Source: Drosophila persimilis (lineage: Eukaryota > Arthropoda > Insecta > Diptera > Drosophilidae). From it: 64,000 nucleotides of DNA. Where the stretch lies: assembly GCF_003286085.1 (NCBI RefSeq), contig NW_020825294.1, forward strand, positions 2,790,001-2,854,000. The letters are read 5' to 3'. The position numbers were made by a program, and so were the translations under genes. Each line of letters begins with the position of its first letter. The first letter of the stretch is position 1. This document shows positions 1 through 11,822 of this stretch, piece by piece. A model generated the notes under the pieces. That model was not told where the DNA came from. It ran no database searches and saw only the letters and a list, made by a program, of their open reading frames with translations.

Positions 1-17
1 GTGCGGGTTTTTCATTT
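1..17 (-). CDS. kuz: Possible start of the next kuz exon
   Basis: On the minus strand GATGCAG ends at position 18, and 17 bases remain before the window edge. Joined to the single leftover G of the preceding exon they read E-M-K-N-P-H, which lines up with the NYPH stretch after the HSVIYHEDD region of human ADAM10. The implied intron (18-109) is 92 nt. The pyrimidine tract is weak and another AG lies nearby, so the acceptor choice is uncertain. Confidence 0.4.
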
Positions 18-109
18 CTGCATCGGCAAGCTCTCTGCGTTCCACAGATAGAGGGGGCGGGGGGGAGAGAGGAGGGAATATAGAATGAAGAGAACTTATT
101 TCGACTTAC

Positions 110-1002
110 CTTCGCGCACATTTTCGTAGGCATCCTCAACATGTGACTCCTTGTAGATAATGGAGTGAAAATCAAGTTCGTCCTCAGCATTATCCTGCTG
201 CTGCTCCTGGTGCTGCTCTTGCTGCTGCTGCTCCTCGACGTGTTCCGTTGTTGTGGTGGGTGGGAATGTTGTTCTGGCTGTTGTTGTTGTCGACTCCTCC
301 GACAGCCCAGAGGGTGGGGGGAGCACTGTCGTCGTTGTCGCCGTCGCTGTCGACGTCGTTGTAGATTCAGCAATTTTCTTTATGAAGTTTTCTGTCTTAT
401 TATCAACGGCAGTTCTGTTGTAGTTATTTGTGTATTTGTTGGAGTTGCGAGAGCCCAAAGGCCGTGCTCCGATGGTGGTGGTGGTGCTGCTGCTCCTGCT
501 CCTTGGAGCTGCTGTGAACACTGACTCCGTTGTGGATGAAATCGCAGTCCGATTTGTGGGAAAATAATGTTTGGCATGTTCAACATAATAGGCATCACGT
601 TCCGTTATAATTTTACCCTCGAATACCCCATTGTGTATGGAACCAAATACAAAACTATTACGTTCCCCTATCACTTCGCCCGCATAGATATGATCCGTGG
701 AGACATCAATGGGGCCGTTGCTATCATAAAACTAAACACCAAAAAATATATGTAATATATAAAAATATAAAATATTTTAAAAAGAGATGGCAAAGATATA
801 CTCACGTCTAACTTATCGCTAAATGTATTTAAATCACGTTTTAATCTAAGATGGAAGTCTCTTCCATGTGATGCAAACTTTAAATGTACAAAATGATCTT
901 TGGTCACGGATCGTCGCGCCCTGTTGTGACTAGCTCGGATGTGCTCGTGATCATAGTCGAGTGTTTCGTAGTGGGATATGTATTCGTTAAGTCGTTCATG
1001 AC
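110..1002 (-). CDS. kuz: Kuzbanian (ADAM10-type metalloprotease), prodomain exons, partial
   Basis: Two minus-strand exons. The first runs 1002-806 (AG acceptor after a T-tract, donor GTGAGT) and enters with two bases of a split codon, then 65 codons. The second runs 731-110 (acceptor TTTAG, donor GTAAGT): 207 codons plus one base. The 74-nt intron between them is phase 0. The peptide LNEYISHYETLDYDHEHIR, a basic RARR site, HGRDFHLRLKRD, HIYAGEV, HNGVFEGKI and FHSIIYKE follow in order the prodomain of ADAM10, the sheddase that cleaves Notch and its ligands at the cell surface. Relative to vertebrate ADAM10, about 124 residues rich in Thr/Ser, then Gln/Glu, are inserted between YFPTNRT and LDFHSIIY (roughly + strand 174-545). 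Signal peptide, protease, disintegrin and transmembrane parts lie outside the window. The paralogue Kul is the main alternative; I prefer kuz from recalled resemblance to the fly protein. Confidence 0.87.
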
Positions 1003-1059
1003 CTGCAAAAAAAAACACATAAATCATTAGTTATAAATCATTTATTTGAACAGAGGTAG

Positions 1060-1540
1060 AGGTCAGATTAGAAAGCAAAACTCTCATATTTTAATTACTA
1101 CAAGTATTCGGGTTTTAAATACAAAACTAGGGAATTTAAATAGAATTCACCTTGATTTAAAAATAAAATCTGCCCATATTTAATCTAAATATAAAACAGT
1201 TTAAGATAAATATATTATACCAAAGTTGTAGGCCATATATTTAATTTAAAAATATTTAAATATTTAATTTGTTTGAGAAATATATTTATATCAATAATTA
1301 GATATAAAACAATTTAATTTAAATATATTGTATTAAATTTGTGGGAATTTAATTAAAAAAAATATTCAAATATTTAATTTATATTTGAAATATATACATC
1401 TATATGTATATAAATATTTAATTTAAAAATATTACAATATTTAATTTATTTATGAAATATATTTACATAAATTATATTCATTTTAATGTAAAAATGTAAG
1501 TGCAAACACTTCCATTATTCTTTTTTTTATTTCCACTGTC
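1060..1540. repeat. AT-rich ATTTAATTT/AAATATTTAA degenerate array
   Basis: Almost pure A/T, with loosely repeated ATATTTAATTTAAAAATATT words separated by GAAATATATTTA words. There is no coding potential on either strand. It directly abuts the intron side of the kuz exon. Confidence 0.7.
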
Positions 1541-2041
1541 GTTGCAGATATTATGGCATAAATATTTAAACTTCGATTAAAATAAATAACTTCGATTATT
1601 ATAAAAAGCTGTTTAAGGGCTGGTTCCTCTGGGTGTTCGGTAAACCATTCAAATCCAAGCCTGAATTCTACCAGAAACTCCTACCGATTTCACTAAAAAT
1701 CCATTGAAAAATCTTAAAAATCGTTTGCTTAATGAAAAATACAAAATATAAAACCGAAAAACAGTTGAGGCTTCAACCGCAATTTCAATTTAATTGAAGG
1801 CCGGAAATTGAAACACAACACCAGGGCAGGGGCAGGGGCAGGGGCGGGGGCAGGGGCAGAGTACAACTGTCGCCCCATTTTGGACCAAAGGCCTCCCTCC
1901 CCCTCTCTCCCTCTCTCTCTGGCTCCGTCTGGATGGCCATTTCATTGCCACTCCTTGCAACACACAACACAACACCCACGCTCTTAATACTTTTAACGTT
2001 TGATTGCGTTTAATGCCTTCTTCGAAGGGAGGGAGGGCATG

Positions 2042-2075
<34 letters not shown>

Positions 2076-5000
2076 TAGGTGGGGGCTGCAGTTTCTTGTA
2101 ATGCATTTACTGTTGCAGTTGCCCTGAGAGCTGAAAGTTGTTGCACATGCCACACGGCAAGCAGCCCGCACCCTCAGCAGAGCTACCTACCTACCAGATG
2201 GCAAGTGGCACTTGTGGGGCCGTGGCAAGAGTTTCTTTGACTGGCACAAACATATTTATTTTGGCAGATGGACTGGAAAAATGGAAAACGAACAGCAAGA
2301 ACGACTACGACTACGACTACGAATACGACAAGGATGAGGCAGGGAAATGGCAGAGAAAAAAAGGGGGAAAAGGGGACGAAAAGTGGGATAGGGGCCCTCT
2401 GTGCCACATTCGTTTGGGGCCAACAATATTCTTGCTTTTTCCCCAGTTAAAACTTGCACAACATTTTTAATGCATTTACAACACACACAGACACACACAC
2501 ACACACACACACAGAGTCGCCCATAACTGCATTACTTACGAGGAAATTTTGAGGCCATCAGAGGACTGAGGGCCATGTGGCATGCCCGATTGCCTAATGG
2601 AGTGTTGTGTGGGGGTCCAGTCGAAGCTTTTACTAGCCCTAGCATTGTGTCGCCAAAGTCACTCCAATTTGCACAATTCTGTATCCGAATCGAACATCAA
2701 ACGCCACCATAATGCCAGTCGGCTCCACTTTGAGGGGGGGGGGCTATCGCCATGGAATTGAAGGCAAGGGGTAACTTTATTCAGTCTCTACTTTATATTG
2801 AATAAGAGCTTTAATTCCTCTCGATGGAGCCACAAAATTGAACAGAAACTAATAGTATTTGCCAGAGGAAACCCCGATGAATGCCATTAAATTATCGACA
2901 AGGATTAGCCAAGTAAATACAAATGAAAAGCCCAACCAGTTTTCTCATCATCAAGCCAGAGTCCTTGAATATTCAGCAAACAAACAGCAAAACTCTGGCT
3001 AAAAGCAAACGAGAGAGAGAGAGAGGTAGAGAGGTAGAGGAGGAAGGTTAATTGCGTTTAAAAAAGCCGCAAAAATCGATAGTAAAATGAAAATAAACCT
3101 GAAATATCTGTGGTCGACCGAAGCGAGGAGTTTCAAATGTGGAGGTGCGGATTGCATTTGGCATGAGTGAGGAATTTTAATTACTTAAAAATTCCGAAAA
3201 ACACAGCCGCTTCACAGGATGCGGGTTTCGCCTTCAAAAATGGTTGCCGGAAAATTACACAGACAGAAAATAGAGAGGGAGAGAGAGAGAGAGGAAAACC
3301 ATGGCAGGAGGGTAATTAAACTGAATGCTCAAGCAAACATTAAACAAAATATATATCTTTTTTTTTTTTTTTTGAAGCAAACTCCTGGCGGAACAAAGAG
3401 AGGGAGGGGGAGGGGAGGGGCCAAAGGGTCATTCTAGTAGTTGACCTACAAAACGGTACAAAGGTTCCACCCGTTTCTCGGCTCTATGAGGGCCAACAAT
3501 GCGGAAAGCCCCTTTCAGCGACTGATTAAACAAAGCTAAAAGCCCAAAAGGGGTTCGAGCCGCACAAAAAACGTACAAAAATGAGCCAAAGGTGCCAGCA
3601 ATAGATGGTTTTTCGGGGGTGGAAATGGAAATGGAAACCATGGCTAAGTGAAGGTTTTTGTGTCATTAGTGGCTTAGTCCAAGCTTAGCTCGATTCGGAA
3701 TCATCTCAGTAGCCAAGCAGCAATTATCTCATTCAATGTTGAAATGCCAACAAACGAGACTTAAATAGTTTAAGATTATTTAAGAAGGTAAAGTACTACT
3801 CGGAAATCTCTAGAATAAGCTTTGAATGAACGAAGAGAAACAGTATGTCGTCCGCTGCGGTGAGGACCATCCACTCTCTCTCTCGACTGTCAGTGAGACA
3901 AGTGCTAGAAAGAGATAGCAAACGCTTGACGTTCTGCAGACAAACGGATGGACCCTTAAAAGAGAGCATATGTGGTGACGACGTAGCTGTTTGTGGCAAA
4001 GCGTAGACTCGGAAGAGAGGAAAAGCAAGATTTCTGCGCTTAGATAGAATCACTCCTTATACAATTTTTCTTTTTGTTTTCTATTATCCACTTTTTTTAT
4101 TTGATTATAATTTTTATTTATTTATTTATTAATTTTAAGAAATTGCATGACTTATATAAATCCTACAGCAAAATTAATGTTTCTAGCCAGAGCAACAAGG
4201 ACTTGTGCTTGGTTTTTAAGTGGATTTTTTGTTGATTATTTATTTAGGAATAATATATATAAAAAATATATAATATATTTTACTATTTTTATTTATATAT
4301 ATTTCTATTTATTTATTTATTTTTTTTTTTTTTAGAGCTACAAGTAAAACTTATCTATTCAGAAAATATGCCTAGAGAATGAGAGAAACTTTAAGGACTC
4401 TTAATAGCTCTTTCTTGGCTTTGGTTTTTCAAATCATGTAAATACATAGAAATCCACGATTATTAAGGAATTTTGTTAGTCCATCCAGACATCTAATTCT
4501 GGCCTCTATAACGCGATCTTATCTTATCTTTGGGTATATTAATGCAACCTTTCAGGTTCTATAGTTCATGCCTTCATATGCTAAAAGTTTTAATGGATTT
4601 CCTCCATCTCAGGAATGGTCTATAAAGAAATTTATGGAATCACTGGAGCATTTAATTGTCTTAGAAACAGATCTAAAGGCCTTCAAATATAAAATTTAAT
4701 TTATTTTTTCATCCGTACTCTCTTCAGAGTCTAGACGGCCTCAGTTTCGTATCATTTTTGCTGTCTAAATCTATTCCAATTAGTGACACCTTGACTTACT
4801 TCTGCGGCCTGTTGCCTGTTGCTTTCCGGTTTTTCCGACCCACTCTTCCGGCCTGGCTGGCTGCCGGTGCAGCGGCTGCACAAATGGCACAGATAAATAA
4901 GAAAAGCGCTGTGGAAGAGGAAAAACCAGCTGGGAACAACTTTCGCTAGTCGCTGGTGTACGGGGTCTATGGGGTGTACGGGGTGTACGGGGGGTGTCTG

Positions 5001-7600
5001 GGGCAGGCGTGCACGGAAAATTGAATATGGCCAAATGCGCTTGACCAAAGAAAAGGCCAGCATAAACATGGGAAAAACAACAACGGCCAGTGAATGGGTT
5101 TGCCCGACTTTTCCAAGCGCAAAAAAAAACAACAAAAATTACAACTTTTCTTTTTCAATTTGTTTTTCTTTTTTTCTTTCCCACAGACACGTTCGGCAAG
5201 TTTTTCCAATCGATGCCACTTGAAAAGGAAAACCTAAAAGTCCACGGCACAAAAATCTTATTACCGAATAACGGGAAAATTGGTAAACCGGTTCAAGTTA
5301 AAAATTCGGTTCGGCACAAACTCTAACTCAATTGAGCCCTATATCTATCTCTCTCTCTCCTACGAACAAAACAAAAAAAGGGAGTGCGAAAAGCGATTTT
5401 CGTTTTGTCTCACTTATATTCCATTAACCCAAATTCTCTCAGCTCTCCAGCCCCATCGATCCATGTCGCCAGGGTCCAGGACAAACGAGCATTTAATGCG
5501 CTCCACTGGAGAGGCAGAGAGATATCCGCTGATGCCCTGGAGACAGAGAGAGAGAGGGAGACAGGACCTAGTCCCACTCTCGCGTTATTCATTTTTAAAC
5601 TGCATGTCCCCTGGAAGTAGCCCATCCTAGGGACGATACGATGATGATTCAATTTAGTTGCACTGTGGCCGACACAAAACGGCTTAAATGGCTCTCCAGC
5701 TACAAGCTGGATATCGGACCCATATACACGCTCATTTTTGATTGATAGGCTTAAGTGTGGGTGGTGGCCGGGTGGCTGGCTCTGGCTGGAGGTAAGCGTT
5801 TTGCCGCAGATAAGGCTTCCCTTACATTCCACCGAACAAAACCCATCCACCCCTCCCGGGGGGGCTGGCATCGAATCGGGACTTGCATTCGAGACTCGTT
5901 TACAGTTTTGTGCTTGAAGTTGATGGATGACGTTGGGTCATGTGGGTGTAGGGCATGTCCTTAGCTGTAACCAGTTGGGCCACAAATTCCACTTTTCGGG
6001 CCCAAATTGTGTATGGATTTGGTTTGAAAGTTGCAACTTTAAGCCAGAAGTTGGGGGAGTAGATTGGATCGTTGGATCGTTAGCCTACCATCAATCTAGA
6101 GATCTAAATATAGATGCCAGAAACCAAACATGGAATCGTTGGAAGATGCCTCCAACAGGGTGCCCAAGGAGCAGCTTTACTTCGCCAAAAACACCTCGAT
6201 CATGGACCTACTTTCAACCCCAGAACTTGGGCCTATGTCTAGCCTCAAGTAATGGTCCCAAAACGGTGGAAAAGTACTCCAGAACCAGGCAAAACAGGTG
6301 TACGATAGATCGTTGGGTTATCTATCTTTTATGGTTTAAAATGCATTATATTTCTCTTCCAATCTATAAGCTCTATAAGTAAGTAAAAGAATATCTTATT
6401 TCTTAGCGAAAGAGCTTTCATAGAATTCATTTCTACATTCATAGCATTTATTCGAACTAGGCCTCATATTCCCTTGCTCCCTCCTTTCGTATTTCCCTCG
6501 ATTTCAACCATCAATCTTAAGGCCCTGTGTGTGTGTGTGTGGGGGCGTGGTTTGTGGTGGCTTTTCGTACTCCAAAAAGTACTCCAATTATTGGGGGCAC
6601 GTGCGCAAGTTGGCAGCGACGTCAATTTACATTTAAATCGCCTCAAGTTGAAGGCTGAAAATGGAAAATAAATAAAAATACCAAATACCAAACCAAAAAA
6701 AAAGAAGACAAGAAATTTTAATACCCTTTTTAAATACCCTTTACTTAAAAAAAAGAATATTATTTATTTTATTTCATTATTATTTTTGTTTTTTCCATCA
6801 AAATACAAGGAGGAGTTATTTCTTTATTTTTAAGGGTTTTCCCAAAGAAAAGTTCATCATAAAATCGAACAAGAAATCATTTCATTCATTTGGGTACAGC
6901 AGCAGATGAAGGCGTTATTTTGGCCTTGCCAGAGTAAAAGAAGAGAGAAAAATGGCAAGAAAAAATAAGGAAAATAATCTTTCAATTGGGGAAAAAAGTC
7001 TCAGACTGAGAAAATTAAATACTTTGAAGCTTAAGTGAATTTCCATGAAAGTTGAGGTTCTTTTGCACATAGGAAAACATTATGGATACCCGCCGCTGTG
7101 GCTTTTGATCTGATAAATACAGGTACATATATATGTATGTATAGTGCTTATATATTGCACATTTTGCGTGTATATCCTTCTGCGTTGAAGGACTCTGGGC
7201 GCTGGTAAAAATGATTGCAGTGCTACGTGATTTATTGCACTTTTCTTGGATTTTATTTGACAACCTTTCGTGTGGTTTTTCTATTTCCACCCCGCTCCCA
7301 CAACCACCCACAAGTCGGAAAAAGTTTAGTCAGAGTTTCTTTTTTTTTTGCCGCTTGGGTCAGGACTCTGACGTGCGTCCCATTAGGTTCGGAAAATTGC
7401 AACAAAATAAAGAAGAAATTCTAATGCCGAAACTTTAAAAGAAGTTTCCATTGGCCGTCTAATGTCCTGGAACGCGCATTATGCGGTCCTTGGGATAACT
7501 TTCTTTGGCCCTCGAGCCCTGAGCCCGGCTTCACATTGGGGTCCCCACAACACTCAGACACCCAGATATCTTTGCATTCTCGATAGCTCAAGCTGTTCAT
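1541..7600. other. Non-coding intron, microsatellite-rich
   Basis: No supported gene. It holds (GT)15 at 2044-2074, a CA run at about 2480-2513, GA runs at 3011-3025 and 3275-3294, a T/A-rich stretch at 4075-4335, a short GGGGTGTACG tandem repeat at about 4957-4995, and G-rich tracts. Open frames here follow the simple repeats or are antisense pairs of low-complexity sequence, without family-like composition or splice partners. Confidence 0.6.
2044..2074. repeat. (GT)n microsatellite
   Basis: An uninterrupted GT dinucleotide run of about 31 nt. It is read as His-Thr repeats on the minus strand, which explains the open frames there. Confidence 0.95.
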
Positions 7601-7605
7601 GGAAT

Positions 7606-7660
7606 TTATCTTTTGTATAGCTATAAATAAATTATTTACTGGAGCCAAAGTATTGTGATA
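7606..7660 (+). promoter_or_regulatory. Candidate core promoter of the 7.75-kb coiled-coil gene
   Basis: TATAAATAA at 7622-7630 lies upstream of a short secreted-protein gene and would place transcription start near 7650. A reversed GATAA (TTATC) at 7606-7610 precedes it. No clear TCAGT initiator is present, unlike the three FREP promoters downstream. Confidence 0.45.
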
Positions 7661-7753
7661 ACGAATGCCATAACCGCTTTGTGGGCAAATTTATTCGCAA
7701 TGGAAAAATCAGTTGCGTTTTTCCTTTCTCGAGCGGTGGTTGCGGCTCTCAAC

Positions 7754-8397
7754 ATGTGGATTTTTCCAATTCTTCTGCTGTTGGTACAGCATTCCACAGG
7801 CAGCATCCTGCCAACGGAATCTCCCCCTGAGGTAAAAACTTTCCCGTTTAGGAAATGCAATCAAACTGAAGCGAAGGGAGTTTCTTCCAGGACACAACAA
7901 TCAGTGATGAGAGGCAGTCGCAGTGCACAAAAGAATTCGAGGAGCAGGACCAACAGCTGACGAGCCTGAAGGCACAACTGAATGTCTATCGGGACAAGGC
8001 CAGGGAACTGGAAATGCTGCTGAACTACAGTAATACGATGGGGGAGAGACTGTGGGAGTCCTACAAAGCACAGACCGACTTCAAGGAGCAGGTCGAAAAG
8101 ATCCTAATGAAGGAGATCCAAGTCCAGAACTCCACCATTCAACTCGAGGAGGATCAAAGACAGTCCTTCGAAAACCGCCTCAACGAATTGGAGTGGCAGC
8201 TGAAGAATCGAGATCTTAGAATCATGGAAATTGAAACTCAAATGAAACACAAGGAAGATAGAACCAGGGGATATCTAAAGACCTTCATGGATATAATTGA
8301 GAAGGAGCTGGAGGGAAAAAGTAAAGAGGTTCTAATAAGCAGATTGTCACGCATGCTGATCTTTATGCAAATTAAAGATCCACATCTTGGTTACTGA
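7754..8397 (+). CDS. Secreted coiled-coil protein related to FREP N-termini, no fibrinogen domain
   Basis: Two exons, 7754-7831 and 7891-8397, joined across a 59-nt phase-0 intron (donor GTAAAA, acceptor TTTCTTCCAG) give 194 residues. The start chosen is the third in-frame ATG (7754): its context AACATG fits the fly consensus, and MWIFPILLLLVQHSTG is a clean signal peptide. The ATGs at 7655 and 7700 would bury that peptide. The mature protein is a long charged coiled coil with heptad-like KEQVEKIL, LNELEWQL and LRIMEIETQM stretches and one Cys near residue 38. Its intron sits at the same place and phase as intron 1 of the 34.9-kb FREP, which suggests common descent. The frame closes at TGA without any fibrinogen domain, and none is visible downstream. 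Function unknown. Confidence 0.72.
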
Positions 8398-8471
8398 AGA
8401 TCAAGAGATCAGAATATTTACTTCAGACAGGAGTGTCATAGGGATATGGAGGAGTACCATACTATATACTG

Positions 8472-8477
8472 ATTAAA
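8472..8477 (+). terminator. Probable polyadenylation signal
   Basis: ATTAAA lies 75 nt after the stop codon of the coiled-coil gene, in an AT-rich tail. Confidence 0.45.
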
Positions 8478-8479
8478 TA

Positions 8480-11400
8480 CAATATTAACAAATATCTACA
8501 TATATATACAATATACCCATTTCTCAGTTTCTAGCATGAATTCTGAAAGTATGCACTGAAGGGCTTTGTGGCTTTTAGAACTAAAATCTTGGAGTTCTGT
8601 GGCAACCACAATTTAGACGATACAAGAAATTCGTTAATGCAAAATCATAGACAATTCACAGGTTTACGAAATTGCAGATAGGATCTTTATAATCTGAATA
8701 AAACAAGTAACAGTCGACCTGTTATTCGGCTCTTTGAACACCTGGTTTTCGGAATCTTTTAATGCCAGAGCAGGGCACTTTTGAGTGAATACTTTTAGAA
8801 CTTTTACTGTTTCAATATTTAGAGCATAAATTTGGCTTTGTATGATTGAAAAATATAGAAAAAAATCAGGTTTACTCTTAAAAAGTAAAAAAGCATACTT
8901 TGAAATCCCCTTAGAAAAGCGAAAGGCAGGGACATTGAAGAAGGAGAAAAGTGACATACGATTTGCATGTGTATGCTCTGGTTATTTTTCATTTTTCAAT
9001 GCCTTTCCCCTGCATTTCCATCAGTCTTTTCATATACCTCGTACACGTGCGAAATCAAGTTTTATTTGTTCGGGGGTTTTTTTTCTGCTTTTCGTGCAGG
9101 CTCCCTCTGCCTCTCTGCCTGTTGGCAGTGCAAAGCGCATTAAGTCCTTAGCTTAAAGGCAACACACTGCAGGAGCAATAGCAACATCAGAGCCGTGCAA
9201 ACAAGCCAACATCTGTAATAACAACAATTACAACGGCAAAGCCCCTGCATACGCAAACACAAGGCAGAGACAGCACGTCCTTCGTGAAGGGAGAGGAGAA
9301 CGAAGGCTAAGGGCCAAGGACAGGGCGGCCCATTAACTAGCAGCTATCCCTAACCCTTGGATCATTTCGAGCAGAAGAAGAAGAATTTTGTGCATTTATT
9401 AAAGTAGAGCCAACACCCACCTCTATAACCTCCCCTTAGGCCATGCCTCACCAGACACTACATATGACGATATATTTTCAACACCCATTTTACTCCTGCA
9501 TTGTTTTGCATTCAATCATATTCTCACTTTCACTATTCAAATGTCCTTCATTGTACTTGAACGCTTAAGCACCTATTTGAATGCTCATAATTGTGTTGTT
9601 ATTGCCCACGCCCAAGAACTAACTGTGACGCTCTCACATGCTCACAGATGCGTTCCGTTTTTTGCATTTGGAGCGACGTCGTCGTCGCATGATCTTCTGA
9701 TTCTCTTTTGCTCGGCTTCATTGCGTGCAATTGAGTCGAAACCAGTCGCAGGCGTAGGCCGCATAGAACACGTTGCCAAATAACCTATAAGCCACAAATA
9801 TTAGCAAACAAAACAGAGATCGAATCAAACATCTAAAATGAAAAACAGTCCGCCTCGAATGCTTAATAAATATTATATTTTTCGCAAATTCCATGCAAAG
9901 TGCACTGCCTATGAAAACCTTTGGACTGTGTGTCGCATTTGCGTAATGTGATTTCATTTTCCACCCTCTTATGGCACTCACTCACCGCTCCAAAGCTTTC
10001 AATCCCTAAGGGGCGGAGGAGGGGCACGTAATGTGCTTAAAGTGCTGCAAAAACAATGGCAAGGGAGGTGGCAGACTTGAGTGTAATGGCGGATTGTAGG
10101 AATATGTTATTCGGCGACAGACTGTTTCAAAATGAAGCATGTTTTTTGGCTCCGTCTTATCCTTAATAGATTCAACAAATTAGCATAAAGGAGGCCCACA
10201 AAAAAAGAGAAAATAATTTTTGAGTGTGTTCGATAAATGACGCAGCAAAACCACAGCCGTCCATGGGGATCCATCAATTATAAATTTAGTTAAAGTCGAT
10301 CGATTTCGAGGGGTCACAAAATAATTACCATATTAAATTCGGGGCAGACTTTGAAAACTTTGTCCACAGTCAGAGGACAAACTTGACCACAGGTCGGAGG
10401 ATGGGGCCATGGGCTTGCATATCGATAGATAGCGCCAAAAGCCAAACTGTCAGTTCGGTCCAGTCCAGGCCGTTGCATAAACTAGCCAATAATCCCCCAG
10501 ACCGAACAGACAGGCAGACGGGCGGGGGCCGGTGGCTGGGGGCTGGCCAGAACTTGGCAACCATCAGAGGCGACAAAGGACAACAGGACGAGAGTCGAGG
10601 CGAACTCAAGACTTGGCCAAGTCCTTCGGAAAGCGCCTTAAAGCCTGCACCAGCCTCAGCAGCAGCAACAACAGCAAAATGTTGGAAAAACTTTTCCATG
10701 TAATGCATTACAAGTAATTTCACTCGCAACCAAATACACAGGCCAACTTTTGTGTGCAAACTTCAAAAAACCAAAGCAAAGTCGACTTCTTACCCTACAA
10801 AAAAAAAACTAAAAAAAGAAAAGGAGAATCGGAATCAGCAACAAAATATCCATCAGTCGAGGCTATAGAGTGGAACGCACAATACATTTCCATAGAAATA
10901 TAAATAAAATTCTCTCAGGAGAGCTCACTCATTTTGCACTCAATGTGTGCGAGCAGTGCAGTAAAGAAGAAAACACTCAAGGCATAACCACACAAGGGAG
11001 AGAGATCTTCCTCTCTCTTTAAAGCTAGCCAGCGACGCCGTCGCTTCAGGCGTGGGAGCGACAAATGCAAAGAGAAGCATGAAGCAGGCAGTGCAAAATT
11101 GTTTTTTCTGCTCTCGGCTGATCTGCCGCCTGATTACTATTTTCGGGCAGAGTTTTCTGCTGCTCTGCCCGTTCTCTCTGCCAGCATAGCGCATGGCGAG
11201 TGAGCGAGAAAGACGACGATACTCTGCGGTCTGCGCGGGTGCGAAGGATGAAAGAACGATTGAAAAAACTGATATGCGGAGAGTAAGAGATCGAAAGAAG
11301 TGAGTACCGCGTGCTACACAGAGTAGAGCAGAGAGTATATTCGGCTATGCGATCGCTCTTGCAGGGGTCTTAGAATTTATAGTGCAGAATGTGATCAATC

Positions 11401-11650
11401 TTTATAAAGGGTTTGTTATAATAATATAATTTTACTGGGCGGCAAGCCCACTACCCCCGTCTCACTTGCTTGAGCATCTGTGACAGTAACAATCCAGCTA
11501 CGAGAATATCAAAGTAGACAGCGATCGAAACCACAACGAACTTAAGTCCAATAAAAGGTGAATAAATAAAACAATAAATCAGAAGAGGGTCGCTGAACTT
11601 GCATACTGATTGACAATACATAATATGTTCTATAGGTCCATTCTATAATC
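8480..11650. other. Non-coding spacer between nested genes
   Basis: I see no supported gene. The stretch 10915-11350 is rich in GAGAGCG/GCGAGCG words, CTCTGC-type inverted pieces and CGACG runs, and looks like degraded dispersed repeat. No fibrinogen-domain remnant follows the coiled-coil gene on either strand. Confidence 0.5.
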
Positions 11651-11741
11651 AACAATAATCCACAGAAAGATGTCATTCGAGGTCAAGTCTGATCTACGAG
11701 TAAATGCATATATAATACACATTAATGCCATATTATATTGA

Positions 11742-11822
11742 TTGATAAGCATTGATATATAAGAAGACTTGGGTATTTCGTCTTGCATTCAGTCCGATTT
11801 AAGTCTTTCAACGGGAATAGTC
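11742..11822 (+). promoter_or_regulatory. Core promoter and leader of the 11.8-kb FREP
   Basis: TGATAAG (GATA-factor type site) at about 11743-11749, TATATAAG at 11756-11763, and a TCAGTC initiator at 11789-11794 with its A at 11791, 35 nt after the first T of the TATA box. The leader to the ATG at 11823 is 32 nt. The same spacing recurs at 25.2 and 34.9 kb. It shows that the in-frame ATG at 11769 lies upstream of transcription start. Confidence 0.72.

Noticed and set aside
165-524. Plus-strand 119-residue open frame with Leu and Cys runs
   Set aside because: It is the antisense of the Thr/Gln-rich kuz exon. Its composition mirrors the repeat codons of that exon.
11769-11822. Upstream in-frame ATG as start of the 11.8-kb FREP (same at 25190 and 34881)
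   Set aside because: Each lies between the TATA box and the initiator, so it should not be in the transcript. It would also put 18 residues before a clean signal peptide.
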